A stretch of DNA of 64,000 nucleotides from Nageia nagi (taxonomy: Eukaryota > Pinophyta): contig JBITNC010000002.1 of assembly GCA_050084985.1 (NCBI GenBank), forward strand, positions 496,001 to 560,000, given 5' to 3'. Position 1 is the stretch's first letter, and every line of letters starts with the position of its first letter. Shown here piece after piece: positions 47,391 to 59,206 of the stretch. The position numbers and the translations under genes are program-made. The notes under the pieces are model-generated. The model was not told the origin of the DNA. It worked only from the letters and a program-made list of their open reading frames with translations, and did no database searches.

Positions 47391-49660
47391 ACCTCTCTAG
47401 ATAGAGGTGTGAGCAACCTTGACACCCACAAAGTAGGCTTGGCTAGAGGCGATGGGGATCATAGGAGCCATGAGGATTCTCCCCATTATAGGGGACACAT
47501 CATATATGATCACACTTAGGGAGTAGTTTGACTCGGCCAGATGTACATTCTTAATGCCAACTAGGGAGATGATTATGACTTTAGAGGTATTTATCAGATA
47601 TTCAAACTACTACTTAAGGATAAGTAGGTGATAGTGGCAATAGGTAAGGTGATGCTCAGATCATATGTTAGGGAGGGATACTAAACTTGAGACATCCAAG
47701 TTGGAGGGGTGCTTATCACATCCTTGTATAATCAAGGTCACCTTAGATGGATAGAGGTGATGGTGATGCTTTAGATATCATCTTTTATGTTACTAAATTC
47801 CTTAAGACCTAGTTCCCATGGAATATGTTTGAGGTAATGAGACAAATGGTTTAGGATAGCATAATATTCACCTGAGGGCCAGCATTGTTGGTGTAGACAT
47901 ATAAAGCTAATATAAGTGGCTAGGGGATGATGAGGGATCAACATTGCACTCTTGCTCTAGGTGTGGTCTTGGGGGCACATTTGACCTAGGAGGTTGAATA
48001 GGTTACCAACTACTATTCATAGTCCTAAGAGGATAAAGGATATTCCCCTAATGGTAGGGATAGAGATGTCCTATGCTTGATGCTAGGAACATGAGCTAAA
48101 GCAACCCAAGAGATGCCATCATGAGGGAAATACTAACTAGTATAGAGAGATCCTAGGGGGGCTATAGCCCCATGATATGATTTACCAACCCTACTAAGGA
48201 GGGTTATCTTGGGATGAGGATGCGATGCAACTGGCTAGGGCATTCAAGACTAAACATCTCAAGGGTCACCATGTTAAGGACATGGAGATTTTCCCATTCG
48301 ATAGGGTATAGCGCTAGCATTGGTTGAGTCAATATATGCTACCAGACCTAATGTTGCATGTAGGATTGACATGGATGCCCTAGTTAGGATGATGTCAGCA
48401 TACGTGGAGCTACATGTGACATCAAATGCACCATTGGTGAGGGAAATGATGGATGATGCATAGATGACACCCAAATATGATACTTGGTGGGTACCACAAT
48501 GAGACCAACTATCAACATGGCTCATTATGGATCAATAAAGGGGAGCATCTATAGTGGAACCATGGATCTCAAAGGGAGAAGTCGATCTAGGGGCCAAGGT
48601 AGAGGTAATAGAGGAGGGCAAGGATGATGCCTAGGGGGATGATGAGGAGGAGGAAGAGGATGCCCTAAGAGATGAATAGTTACATGTTAAGCAACAGATG
48701 GATGTAGATGTGTTGAAGTAGCTAGCATAGGAGGAGGGGGATAGGCCAAGGACCCGTCATTTTGAGTTTAGAGAGATTATTCTAGAGTTGATGTAGCTTT
48801 AAATGGAGAGAGACATATTATAGACCTAGCTAGAGGAGATAGAGATACAACTAGATGTAGAGTAGGTGGATAGACTAGTAATGATAGGGGTTATTGACAT
48901 CTTATAGGATTAGCTTGAGGCTAAATAGATGACCAAGTTGAAAGTAAAGGGTTGGGGGAGTGCCATACAGGTTGACCTACAAATCCTCCTAATTATGTCT
49001 GCAATGGTGGTATGAGAGTGAGACACACTATGAGCATAGGTAGAGGGGGGTGTGGGCCTTGGTGTTGAGGTCAACACATAAATAGAGGCACTATTAACAT
49101 GGCTTGGTGACATGGGGTAGGCAATGGTAAACATGGTAATCCAGATGGACCTATAGGATACAAGTACAGGGATGAGGCCACCTACTACATAGAGTGACAT
49201 GGCTAGGAAGCTTAGTTAGGCCTTGGATAAGGTGGACAAAGTGACTATTAGGGTGTTGGCATATCAATAATAACTGATAGAGGTAGGATTGATGCCCATT
49301 GATCTAGAGGCATCTCAAACAACATTGATTACCTAGAGTATGTCACGCAACATGGTAAGGAGCCAACATAGTGAGGGACACTCGATATGATAATCAGTGC
49401 CACCATAGATAACATCTATAGGGACATGCATGGGCCTAGAGGTCATAAGAGAGATAAGCATGAGCATAAGGGGACTCATCAAGAGAGCCCTTTCCCACGT
49501 GGTCGATAGATTATTCGGGTCGCCACCCTTAAGAGGATAGAGTAGAGGTGTAGGAGAGAATAGCCCTATAAGGGCCCATGAAGAGGGTCAGGGGGAGATA
49601 AGCACTCCCCCTAGCCTACATCAGAGGAAAAATGACCCTACTCCATAGAGGAGTAGGATA
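47391..49660 (+). pseudogene. Antisense extra gene of the Tat-like element (plant-mobile-domain-like)
   Basis: Between integrase and the 3' LTR, on the strand opposite to gag-pol, base composition shifts to GC-richer, codon-like sequence full of TAG/TAA/TGA. At 47528-47600 a forward frame reads FDSARCTFLMPTREMIMTLE (residue REMIMTLE at 47563-47586). This resembles the F.LP.GEMT.TLEDV hallmark of the plant mobile domain. About 1 kb further (48590-48690) lies an acidic Glu/Asp-rich segment (DDEEEEEDALRDE), then a charged helical tail. Tat-lineage elements are known to carry an extra, often antisense, gene here, sometimes with this domain; position and orientation fit exactly. Reading frames shift repeatedly, so the full domain cannot be verified by eye. 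Confidence 0.5.
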
Positions 49661-52320
49661 TGGACCTAGATATGTATTATTTTTGGAGCAAGAGCACATG
49701 GGAGACCATGTACTTTTGATGAAAATTTACTGCATAGATATTTAGACTCATGTACATTGATTTTTCCTCATGTATATTTTGATGGACATTGGACATTATG
49801 TATGTGTTAAGATACATGTGTATTTTGATATAGATATATACCAGATTTGATGCTTATGTATGTACATGGATGTGATGCATGAGTATGCTATATGATATAT
49901 GAGACTGACTTGGGCTACTTTGTGTATGAGGAATTATCTTATGAATGTGATGAATGCATGTACTTATATGCTTTATGGATGAATGTAACAATACAAGCAT
50001 GTGACAAGACTAAAGTGAACCCTAAAAGAAGGACTTAAGTAAACATGATAACCAAGACTTAAAAGGAATCTAAAAAAATGAACCTAAAAAGACTTATAAA
50101 ATGGATGTAAAAGACAAAATTAAAATGGACTTGTATGTTTAACCACATCACATGGTAATGAACATGTATGCCTAAACACAAAAGATAAATATAATGACAA
50201 ACACAAAAAAAATCATTAAATAATGAACAATGATGAATGATAAGATAATGAACAAACACACAAAATGGCAATAAATAAAATAACCTTACAAACACTAAGA
50301 AATACTTAAAAGGACATGAAATAGAATTGAATGATGTAAGATAAAATAATCATAGAAACAACACAAAAATAAAGAAAAATAAGCCAAAATGCTATTGGAA
50401 TGCTACCAAAACTTTGCCACACCAGCACATAAAACTAGATAGGCAGAAGGCAAAAAGATCCCCATGATATATTTGATCAACATTAATTACGATAAACACT
50501 ATGATAAATATAGTCATGACATTGCCAAAATGCAACCAAATTGAGCTAAAATTGAAACAAAATAAAAATGACACTTTGGAAAAAGTGAAAAATTATGAAA
50601 TTCGATGGACCATAATAAACAACCATGTTAACAATTTGACAAATGACCTTGAAGATATGATAGATAATTGTACGATCTAGATGCAAGATCAAATGGTTTG
50701 AAAAATGGAGGTTGTTTGGCCTATTTTTAAAATTGAAATAGAAGGCTACCTAGACTAAGAGATAACCTTTCAGTGCCCATTGAAAATGCACCATTACGAG
50801 TAGCCCTAAAAATGACTTGCAAAAAAATGGATAAACAATGAGATTGGGCTATGAAACATGACATGCTGACCATGTTTGTATCGATGAAGGACTAGGAAAG
50901 AGATGGATCTAAAAATGGACTTCATTTGATGCATCAAAATGGAAAATTAAATAGCAAATTTTTACAAGGGTCAAAATTCAAGACCTTCATCCCTAAAATA
51001 AAATAGGTGACAAAACGGTAATGAAATGACTCTAAATGGGACAACATGACATGATAAGGCATAATGAGATGAAATATGACCAAATGACATACCAATACGA
51101 TGATGTGATCTAGGTAGATATGTTAGGACCCCCACTCACATGAGCATGAAGGTCCAACTTTGGAATCAAGGAAAATAGGTATGGTGTAATTGAAAACAAA
51201 TGAAACTGGCTTCCTAGTGATATTGGAACAAGTGTAGGACTAGTGAAATTGATCATTCATAAAATTGTCAACATTAGACTTAGTTATAAAATCCAAATGA
51301 AAACAAATTTTGATAAAATTACAAATGATGAAATAGGATGAAAATGCATAGGAGGTGGCAAAATCATAAATGACAAAGCCTAGGACCTCAAAAATATCAT
51401 AAAAGAAACATATGAAGATAAACAAGGAGCACAAATGCCCACATCACTATATTGCCACAATTTGACTAAGGTCACTAATCATAATGAGGTCATAGGATAT
51501 TTCCCTCATAAACCATGATAGTTTGTAGTCTATGATCAATCCCAAAGGAGTGATTTTTTGGGAAACTTGGTATGTTGATTGAGACCCAAGTGATTGTATC
51601 CTCTTCGAGAATCCATAGATCATGTATGGTGACAAGTGACCTAGATAGACATGTGAAAATTCCAAAGATGGGATCTTTATGCAAGTAGAACACAAAGGAC
51701 TTGACACAAAAAATAATACAAGGTAAAGAAAAATAACAAGATGAAAAAAATAAAAGCATCAACAAAAGCAAACAACTTGGTCCAAATGAGTTATTTTTGG
51801 GGCTAACTTCCATGCATGTCCAGGATTGTTCTTGCTTTATCATAGAACAAAGATAATGTCCAACAACCCCAACCCATATGAGGATGAAAAGAGAGGAAGA
51901 ACAAGATAAATGCAAGATGATACCCAAAATATAGGAATGATAAAATGATACAAGGACTGACATGTTATAGGGAGATGAGTGATTGGTGGTCTCAATGCAC
52001 CTAAAAAATGTAGAATGACACTAAAAAGTGGAGAACCATCTAAGTATCGACTCCCAATGACAAGATAAAAAAGAAAATAAGGTGATGAAATAAAAGAAGT
52101 GATACACACACCTAAGCCCTAGGGAATGATTGCATGTAAGCCAACCCTTGACACCTAGGGTAGATAAATGAGTGACTAGAATAGGATAACATGTTACAAA
52201 AAACAAAGCCAAGATAACGAGATGAGATGCAAGTGTAAACAAACTAAGCCCATAAATAAAATACAAACACACAATAACAAAAAAAGACATAATGAGCAAA
52301 GTAAACTAAATGTAGAATGG
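49661..52320 (-). other. Low-complexity stretch between integrase and the antisense gene
   Basis: A-rich on the plus strand from 49980 on, with many variants of aaaatgacaaa and catgataa and no stable frame. Open stretches here on the minus strand (for example 50059-50295, 51490-51963) are Phe/Leu/Ile-rich consequences of composition, with no recognisable domain. Confidence 0.45.
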
Positions 52321-52324
52321 ATGA

Positions 52325-53440
52325 AGATGGAGGATATTAATGGGCTCCATCTCTTCACGACCCTCTAGATATACCAAATGATAAGCACCTATGCCAAATT
52401 TCCTCTTGAACATATAAGGCCCTAACCAATTAGGTGCAAAATTATCTATAAGCTACCTCTCAAGGTATGATTGCTACTGATTTTCCTTAAGGACTAAGTC
52501 ACCAACTTCAAATTCTCTAAGTTGAACCTTTTTATCATATACACTCTTCAATTGTTCCTAGGAAATTTTATGATGTTGGATGTCATTAACTTGTCACTCA
52601 TCAAGAACGGTTAGTTTGTATAACTAGGCTTGCCTAGCCTTCTCATCAAGAATGAGGCCCTGTAACTGAACTCTGAGGGATAGAATCTCCAACTTAAGAG
52701 GCATGACATCTTGTACACCATAGACTAAGGAGAATGTGGTAGCTATTGTAAGCATCCTAATGCTAGTGCGATAGGTGCATAAGGCATAAGGGAGATACTC
52801 ATGCCAATTTATGTGATTATTACTGACCATATTTTTTAGAATTGTGATAATGGTTTTATTGGATGCTTCTACCTAGCCATTACAATTAGGGTAGTACAAT
52901 GTTAAGAAGGAATGATGAATGTTATAACTATTGCATAATGCCCTAACATACTAATTCTTAAAGGGAGGTCCATTATCTAATATGATCTTATGCAAGATTC
53001 CAAAGTGAAAAATGATGTGAATATCTATAAAATTGGTAATATTGGGACCAAAAGTAGACATTAGGGCCTCCACCTCAACCCACTTGGTAAAGTGCTCAAT
53101 CTCAGTGATGATAAACTAATGTTTGCCTTAATATGGGGGTACAAACTATCCTCTAAGATCAAAACCCCACTGAGCAAAAGGCCATAAATACTGAATAGGT
53201 TTGAGTGCTTGGGAAGGAAGTTGTTGCAAGTGAAAATGTTGTTGGAACTTAACACATTTTATAACATATTCTTGATAATATTTCTCCATGATGGGCCAAT
53301 AATATCCCATTATGAGAATGCATTTAGTAATAGCCATCCCATTAAAGTGCCCACCACAAATACCATCATGACAAATTTGTATTGCTATTTGTTGATCACA
53401 AAGCTCTAGACATCGATGGAGGATATCATAATAGGATTGC
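52325..53440 (-). pseudogene. Tat-like gypsy integrase
   Basis: Read right to left. The zinc region near 53340-53240 reads YYQEYVIKCVKFQQHFH, with a Cys replaced by Phe. The first catalytic Asp lies in FAQWGFDLRG (near 53150), the second in IILDNGPPFKN (near 52980) and the Glu in VEASNKTI (near 52870). LPYALCTYRTSIR, GDLVLKENQ and LEGREEMEPINILHLHPFYI end at about 52325. In-frame stops are few, for example the one before VEASNK. The last 2-3 motifs match the C-terminus of Tat/Athila-type integrases. Confidence 0.9.
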
Positions 53441-55164
53441 TTATAGACTACATTCCCTAGTATGGCATACTATGAGGCTTTCTACTTGAATGTTATTTTC
53501 CATTGGCTAGTAAATTGGGTGGTGTGGCATTCCACTTAAGATATTCATGTAATTGATTATACCATAAATCTCGATGCTCTACAAAAATCTCATTAACAAA
53601 AGTTGAAGATAGACCCTGAGGTAAAGACAACTTAAGTGTGGACTCCTTCAAAGTCATAATATCCACATGCTAAATATGTTGATGAGGATTAAGAGGGATA
53701 AGAGATCCTAGAGAGGCCATGGTGTTTGCAAACTGATTAGATGACCTCAAGGTAGCCTCAATCTTATAAGATATAAATAACTTCAACAAGCTTAATGCCA
53801 TATCTCTATAAGTCTTCAAGAGCTCATTATGAAACTGATAGGCACCCAGGACCTGATTAACTATTAACTATGAATCTCCATAGATAAGAAACCACTCAAA
53901 ATTTAACTTTAGGGTAGCCTTAAGATCGAAAAGAAGTGCCTCATACTCAACATTATTATTTGAACATGAAAATTCTAACTTGAAGGAATAAAAATGGGAA
54001 CACCCTAGGGAATGAAGAAAATAACTCTGGCTCCATCCCTGTGCTCACACCTAGATCTGTCAAAATACATAGTCATATCATAGTCCTCTTGAGTGCCAAC
54101 TATATCCTCGATCTCATCTACCCTATAAACATCCTCATCATGGTGGATGATCTTGAGAGTATTTATTTGAATGGGTGCATTTGCTAACTGATTGACTATG
54201 AATTGACCCTTAATGGATTTCTAGTTTATAAAGATAAGGTCAAACTTAGATAAGAATAAGATCCATTTAGTAGCTTGGGTATTGTGATACACCTTGCTCA
54301 TCATATGCTTCTATGGATCAACTTTAGAAATGACATAAGTGTTATGGTTTAGCATGTAATGTCTCAACTTCTTAGCAGTGAAGATAAGAACAAGACAAAC
54401 TCTCTCAATATAGACATACCAAAGCTCATAATCGACCAACATACGATTGAGATAATATATAGCTTGCTCTTTGGTCTGATCATTTTTCTATGCAAGCATG
54501 ACTCCTAGAGAGAAATCAGTGGTCAAAAGATACAAGTGAAAGGGGACACCATCCCTAGGTGGAATGAGAAAAAGAGGATTGAGTAAATATTGTTTAATGT
54601 TATTAAGGCTTTTTAGTAGCTCTCATTCTAGTAAAACTAATGGATGACACTTGTCAGATAATTGAGCTATAAATCACCTGATAGTTTGAATTTTACTTTG
54701 AATACTCCTTAAAGTTTTGAGATCATGTGGAGGAGGCATACTATTAATGGTTATGAATTTCTTAAGATCAACTTTGATGGCTTTTTTTGAAATAATAAAG
54801 CCTAGAAGCTTGCCTGATGTAATACCAAATACATATTTCCTAGGATTTGATCAGATATTATGCTTAAGTAACCATTGGAAGACCCTCTCTAAAACCTTCT
54901 AATGTTGATCTCTTATTCTAGATTTGGCTTGTAAATCATCCACATAATCCTCCATAATATCATGCATCATGTCATGGAAAACATAAGTCATAGCCTATTG
55001 ATAGGTAGCACCAGCATTCTTGAGTCCAAAGGGCATGACATTATAGTAATAAGTCCCCTAGGGTGTAGTGAAAGCAATCTTGTTTTGGTCATATGGGGTG
55101 ACCCAAATATGATTATAGCTTGAGAATCCATCCATGATAGATAACATCTCATTATTAAACTATG
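53441..55164 (-). pseudogene. Tat-like gypsy RT (C-terminal part) and RNase H
   Basis: Right to left. It resumes at 55164 with NNEMLSIMDGFSSYNHI, then MPFGLKNAGATYQ. The catalytic YVDD is at 54935-54946 within IMEDYVDDLQAKSR. LLGFIISKKAI follows, then the connection domain to about 54200 (NRMLVDYELWYVYIE). An RNase H-type domain lies near 54070-53640 (MYFDRSRCEHRDGARVIF). The N-terminal half of RT lies beyond an insertion, at 57309-57765. The catalytic Asp pair is intact, but several stops interrupt the frame. Confidence 0.9.
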
Positions 55165-57308
55165 TGTGACACTAAGAGGGGGTGAATCAGTGTCTTTAAC
55201 TTTAAAACCTCAAACCTAAAAACTTTAAATAATGTAGCAAAAAGATAAAATTAAATAGAGCAAAAACATAATATAATATCACAAAACATAAGATATAACA
55301 AGGTTCACCAATGTGGCTACACACCTGAATAAGACTGCTTGGACTCTAATCCAAATCCAGCCATTGTAAAGCACCAAATTTACACACCATTTACCAACAC
55401 CAACTAGAATGAGCACCAACCCCTAAGTTCTATAGCACCAACTATAAGGATCACCAACTCCTCTTGCCAAGTGGCCACTTTATAGATTCAATAAGATAAG
55501 ATGAAGGATTAATAACTAGTTACCCAAGATCCAAAATGGTCTATCTCAAAACACTTCTACATGCAACCACAATTTGAATCTATCTCTTTAATAATTTCTT
55601 CTCATTCTAAAAATCACCACACTCTTTTATAGCTTCAACCCTTTTATTCATACTCACTCACTCTTCACACCTGTTAGCTGAAAAACCCCAAAATAGACTA
55701 AGAAACTATTATTGAAACCACTAGAAGGACAATCGTTATTCAAATCAAGAAAATGTTTCACATTCTGATTCAAAATTGGTATGATTTCTCACACACATTT
55801 ATAACTCTCAACACTTGTAGAACTATAAAGAAATCATTCATTGTAGACACATTCGTTACTCACACATACTTCACACACTGTTCAAAATCATACTACACTA
55901 CCAATACACAAACTTAAAAAAATTTGAATATTGCAGAATTGGTTCATGATAATACATTGATTGCACTCAAAATGTGTGTTCTAAGTCCATATGAGATGAA
56001 ATGGTATTACAATTTCTGCATAGATCATAAATCATCTCTAAAAGCTCGTATTTATATTTTATATCACTAAGACTCTCCAAAATCAATTGGGAGTGTAATA
56101 TATTTTAACAAGAAATAAAAACATACACTCAAAAATCATAATAAGCATTTTTTCAAACATTTCACTACCAAAACTAGGCTCAACACTTAGCCAAAATTTA
56201 TGTCTTGTCATTTCGTCAAACACTTACTAGGCATCCTTGTTCATTGACTTCTAGACCTCGGATTGAGATGAACCAAAAACCAAAATTGTGATATTTTTCA
56301 TTCTGATTACAAATATACAACTAAAAATCAAATATATCAAATCAAACACATGGAATTCCTCTTTTTCTTTGCTATCCCAAAAAGTGCACCAAACTGCAAA
56401 AAGTTACTAAGTGGCATTTTGTAACCTTTACCATTTTTGCCTTGATTTCCTCCTTGATTTGAAATTTGGATCACATATACTAAATATAACCAAATACACT
56501 TATAAAAATTTAAAGGTCTAAATCCTCATATTTTTCACACAAATCATCTCTCAAAGTAGCCTTCGATAAAGATTTCATTGGTATTTTGTCAAACAATTCA
56601 CATGCTTAGTTTTGTGCAAATTATAGATTCTCATACTTCAAGACCTCAAATCGAGATGATTCAAAAGATAAAGTTTCTCATATAATCAAGTTATACATTT
56701 AAAAAATTTGAAATTCTAAATTTAAAGATTTTGAAATCCTGAAACAACCATCCAACTATTTCCATGACTTGGCCAAATTTATTCTCAAAACTTTAAAAAG
56801 TTTTAAAGCGGAATTTTGTAGCTTGCACCATTTCTTCCTTATTCATAATCTTGCTATAAAATTTGGACCACATATCCTTGTTATATATTAATATATATTA
56901 TTTAAATTTCAGCCTCTAAATCAACACCATTTGCTCACAATTCGACTTGCACAGAGCCAATTCACCCAAATTTCTAATTGTTTAAAAATCCATAAGTGTG
57001 CCCAAAAAAGAACCAACATAAAATTTGACCGTTAAAATGATTCAAACAAGTTTTTTATCAATCCAAAAACTTATCCAAGCCATCTCTGGTTGTTCATCAC
57101 CTTCCATTTGCATTTTGGCCCTCTTGACAACTTTTGGTACCTCATGATAGCTTTTGGTCCCTTTATCATTTTTGTGTCTGACAACTTTGCAAATCTTATC
57201 AACATCATTTATTTGACATGTGAAACCATGTGAAACATATGCACACTAATATCATCATGTTTACAAAAATGAAATCACTACATCATACTCAACACTCATA
57301 TCATACCA
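55165..57308. mobile_element. Unclassified 2.1-kb insertion within RT
   Basis: RT breaks between NIDNLV (57309 side) and NNEMLS (55164 side), so about 2.1 kb is inserted. The left end reads tgtgacactaagagggggtg. Flanks share ttaa(a)cta / ttaacta, a possible target duplication. The insert is AT-rich and non-coding. It contains a diverged internal duplication with ~380-bp spacing (gtcaaacacttac..agacctcggattgagatgaacc near 56214 versus gtcaaacaattca..agacctcaaatcgagatgattc near 56588). No PBS, polypurine tract or TG..CA pair convinces me; the superfamily is unknown. Confidence 0.65.
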
Positions 57309-57831
57309 TGTTAACTAAATTATCAATGTTCAGTAATGGAAAGTCATCTTTTGGACAAGCAACATTGAGATCTTTGAAATCTGTACACACTCTAAGGTGA
57401 TATTCATGATTTTTTAAAGGAACCATGTTTGAAACCCATTGAGGATAATTTATAGCATGAATAAACTTGGCATCTAATATCTTCTTAATCTCTTCTTTAA
57501 TCTGAAGTGACTTTGGAGGGTCTACCCTCCTAGGTTTCTGTTTGATAGGTTTAGCATCTGGCTGAGTAACAATATTATGAACTACCACATTAGGATCCAT
57601 ACCTAGCATATCCTTATAAATATAAGCATAAATATTTACATACTTTTTTAACAACTTAGTATTGATGGCTCTTTCTGACTCGTCTAAAACATCCCCCAAG
57701 TAGACTATCTTAAGGTTCTTAGGATGATCGTTGATATTAACCTCAACTAACTTGCCAATGTGCATATGGTATGTGTAGATTCCTACATTAAAATTCTTGA
57801 AGAAGGGCCCGGGGTATTACAATTATTATCA
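57309..57831 (-). pseudogene. Tat-like gypsy pre-RT and RT N-terminal part
   Basis: Uninterrupted minus-strand reading 57765-57301. MHIGKLVEVNINDHPKNLKI, then YKDMLGMDPNVVVHN, IKQKPRRVDPPKSLQIKEEI, NMVPLKNHEYHLRVCTDFKD and LNVACPKDDFPLLNIDNLV. KQK.R...P and CTDFKDLN..CPKD.FPL are the classical start of Tat/Athila-type RT. It is cut on the low-coordinate side by the 55165-57308 insertion and on the high side by the solo LTR. Confidence 0.9.
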
Positions 57832-57849
57832 TGAGTTCACCTTAATGTC

Positions 57850-58385
57850 CCCGGGAGCTATTCCGGAATAAATAAAAGGTCGGAGTCCGTAGGATATGAC
57901 GTCAGCAGGTAGCGACTTAGTATCCGGAGCCATAAAGGAAAACATTCCGGAGGAAAGAAAGATGACGTCACAGGCGAAACGACGTTCACATTTTGAATAA
58001 GAACCGGAGTCCGGAGATGATGAGTTCATCAAAGGGAACTAAAAGGCCCAGAATCAGTGCATGGAGCATTCCAGACATATGAAGGTGATGTCACAGGTAC
58101 AACAGAGTTCATATCTTGAAGGAAATTAGACCCCGAAATAGATGACATCAGCAAAGAGAAATTTAGCATCCGGAACCAGCGAGCGAGAAATTCCGGAGAT
58201 TCAAAGGTGACGTCACAAGGAGATATAAAGTTTACATTCATAAAGCAAACCGGAGCCCGGAATGGATGACATCATCAAGGAGCAATTTAGTGTCCGGAGC
58301 CAGTGAATAAAGAAGTCCGGAGATTCAAGGCTGACGTCAGGCGAAGGGGAAAGATTAACATTTGGGATTAAGACCGCGTCCAGAG
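57850..58385 (+). promoter_or_regulatory. Four ~123-bp tandem units with paired TGACGTCA-like palindromes
   Basis: The first-site series is TGACGTCA 57897, TGAGTTCA 58021, TGACATCA 58143 and TGACATCA 58267. The second-site series is TGACGTCA 57963, TGATGTCA 58086, TGACGTCA 58208 and TGACGTCA 58332. Spacing between units is 122-124 bp, and the two sites within a unit are 65-66 bp apart. Each unit also has (t)ccggag(t/c)c and tccgga elements. TGACGTCA is the palindromic core bound by plant bZIP (TGA/CRE-type) factors. Its repetition upstream of a TATA box suggests an LTR enhancer like the repeated boxes known in stress-activated plant LTRs; function is inferred. Confidence 0.7.
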
Positions 58386-58628
58386 GAAAATAGGCCGCAA
58401 TGAAAGATCGAAGAGTCCGAGTTGGAGAATTGAACATTCCAGGAGAGAAGGAAGTCTGCAAAATACCTGAGCGCCATCATCAGGGAACCGAATCGTCGGC
58501 GATCTGCCCAATTTTGTAACAGTCGGCCAAGTGTCATATGTAGGTGATATCAGTTCAAGAAGGCCAGAATCTTGCGGCCGTTTTGTAAACGTTTCTATTC
58601 TGTAATCTTGTAACTGTTATTAATACAG

Positions 58629-58636
58629 TATAAATA
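58629..58636 (+). promoter_or_regulatory. TATA box of the solo LTR
   Basis: tataaata, about 290 bp downstream of the last TGACGTCA. It is followed by an AATAAA at 58643, the compact TATA/poly(A) arrangement of plant LTRs. Transcription would start near 58660. Confidence 0.6.
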
Positions 58637-58980
58637 TATGAAAATAAAGAGAAACTAGGGTCGGAAGCCTAGTATTGCCCTTTTCATTTGTTCTCGAAGA
58701 CCTGTAGCTTCAGTCCGGTACTATGAAACCATCTTGACCTTTCTTGTCTAGCACTCGTAATTGTTATTCTTAATTTGGTTACATTATGGCAGCTTAGCTT
58801 GTTTCCTGAGTAATAGTTGCGGGTTGCTAGTATAACTGTGTCTGCTACATGGTAGAGTAGAAGCTGGGGAGCTATTCAGAGAGTGAGAACTTGTTCTGTG
58901 GCTGCGACACTAGATTCAGGCCAAGGTTTCGCACACTGCGAAAGCCCGCGCTGAACTAGTGATCTACCCCTTTGCTTTCT

Positions 58981-59110
58981 CTCTCGTTACCCTATCCCTT
59001 TACTTCCTCTCTCGTTACCCTATCCTTTTACTTCCTTTCTTGTTACCCTATCCTTTTGCTTGAATCTCTCGCTCCCTACTCTTTTTATCTCTTTCCTGTT
59101 ACTTTTTCTT
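58981..59110 (+). repeat. Pyrimidine-rich 28-bp tandem repeat in the solo LTR
   Basis: CGTTACCCTATCC at 58985 and 59013 and TGTTACCCTATCC at 59041, exactly 28 bp apart, with cttt(t)acttcctctct between. The C/T-rich character continues to about 59115. It lies downstream of the TATA box, hence in the presumed transcribed R/U5 part. Confidence 0.8.
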
Positions 59111-59206
59111 TACCCAATGGATAAGGAACCGGCCTTCTCCGGAGATTAGGCTGCGTCCCACAGTCTGTTCGTGAACTACTTTGGTTAAGATTGTTCCAGG
59201 CGCACA

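Larger units (their letters stand above)
57832..59206 (+). mobile_element. CpG-rich solo LTR (1.4 kb) with tandem enhancer-like U3
   Basis: Inserted between the pre-RT and upstream pol of the minus-strand Tat element. It begins TGAGTTCACC and ends ..ggcgcaca, flanked by TATCA and TATTA (one C to T change). An alternative reading uses the direct repeat TATTACA at 57815-57821 and 59207-59213. It is much richer in CG dinucleotides than anything around it. Parts in order: a ~123-bp tandem array (about 57850-58385), a unique segment, TATA box tataaata (58629-58636), an AATAAA signal (58643-58648), a unique R/U5-like segment and a pyrimidine-rich 28-bp repeat. No coding sequence, PBS or PPT, which suits a solo LTR in plus orientation; other element types are possible. 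Confidence 0.65.

Noticed and set aside
51447-52299. Chain of overlapping minus-strand open frames up to 157 codons
   Set aside because: They overlap each other in different frames within A-rich low-complexity DNA downstream of integrase and have no domain.
57829-58537. Chain of minus-strand open frames in the solo LTR
   Set aside because: Their repeated wording reflects the 123-bp DNA tandem array; they run opposite to the presumed LTR transcription and end in different frames.
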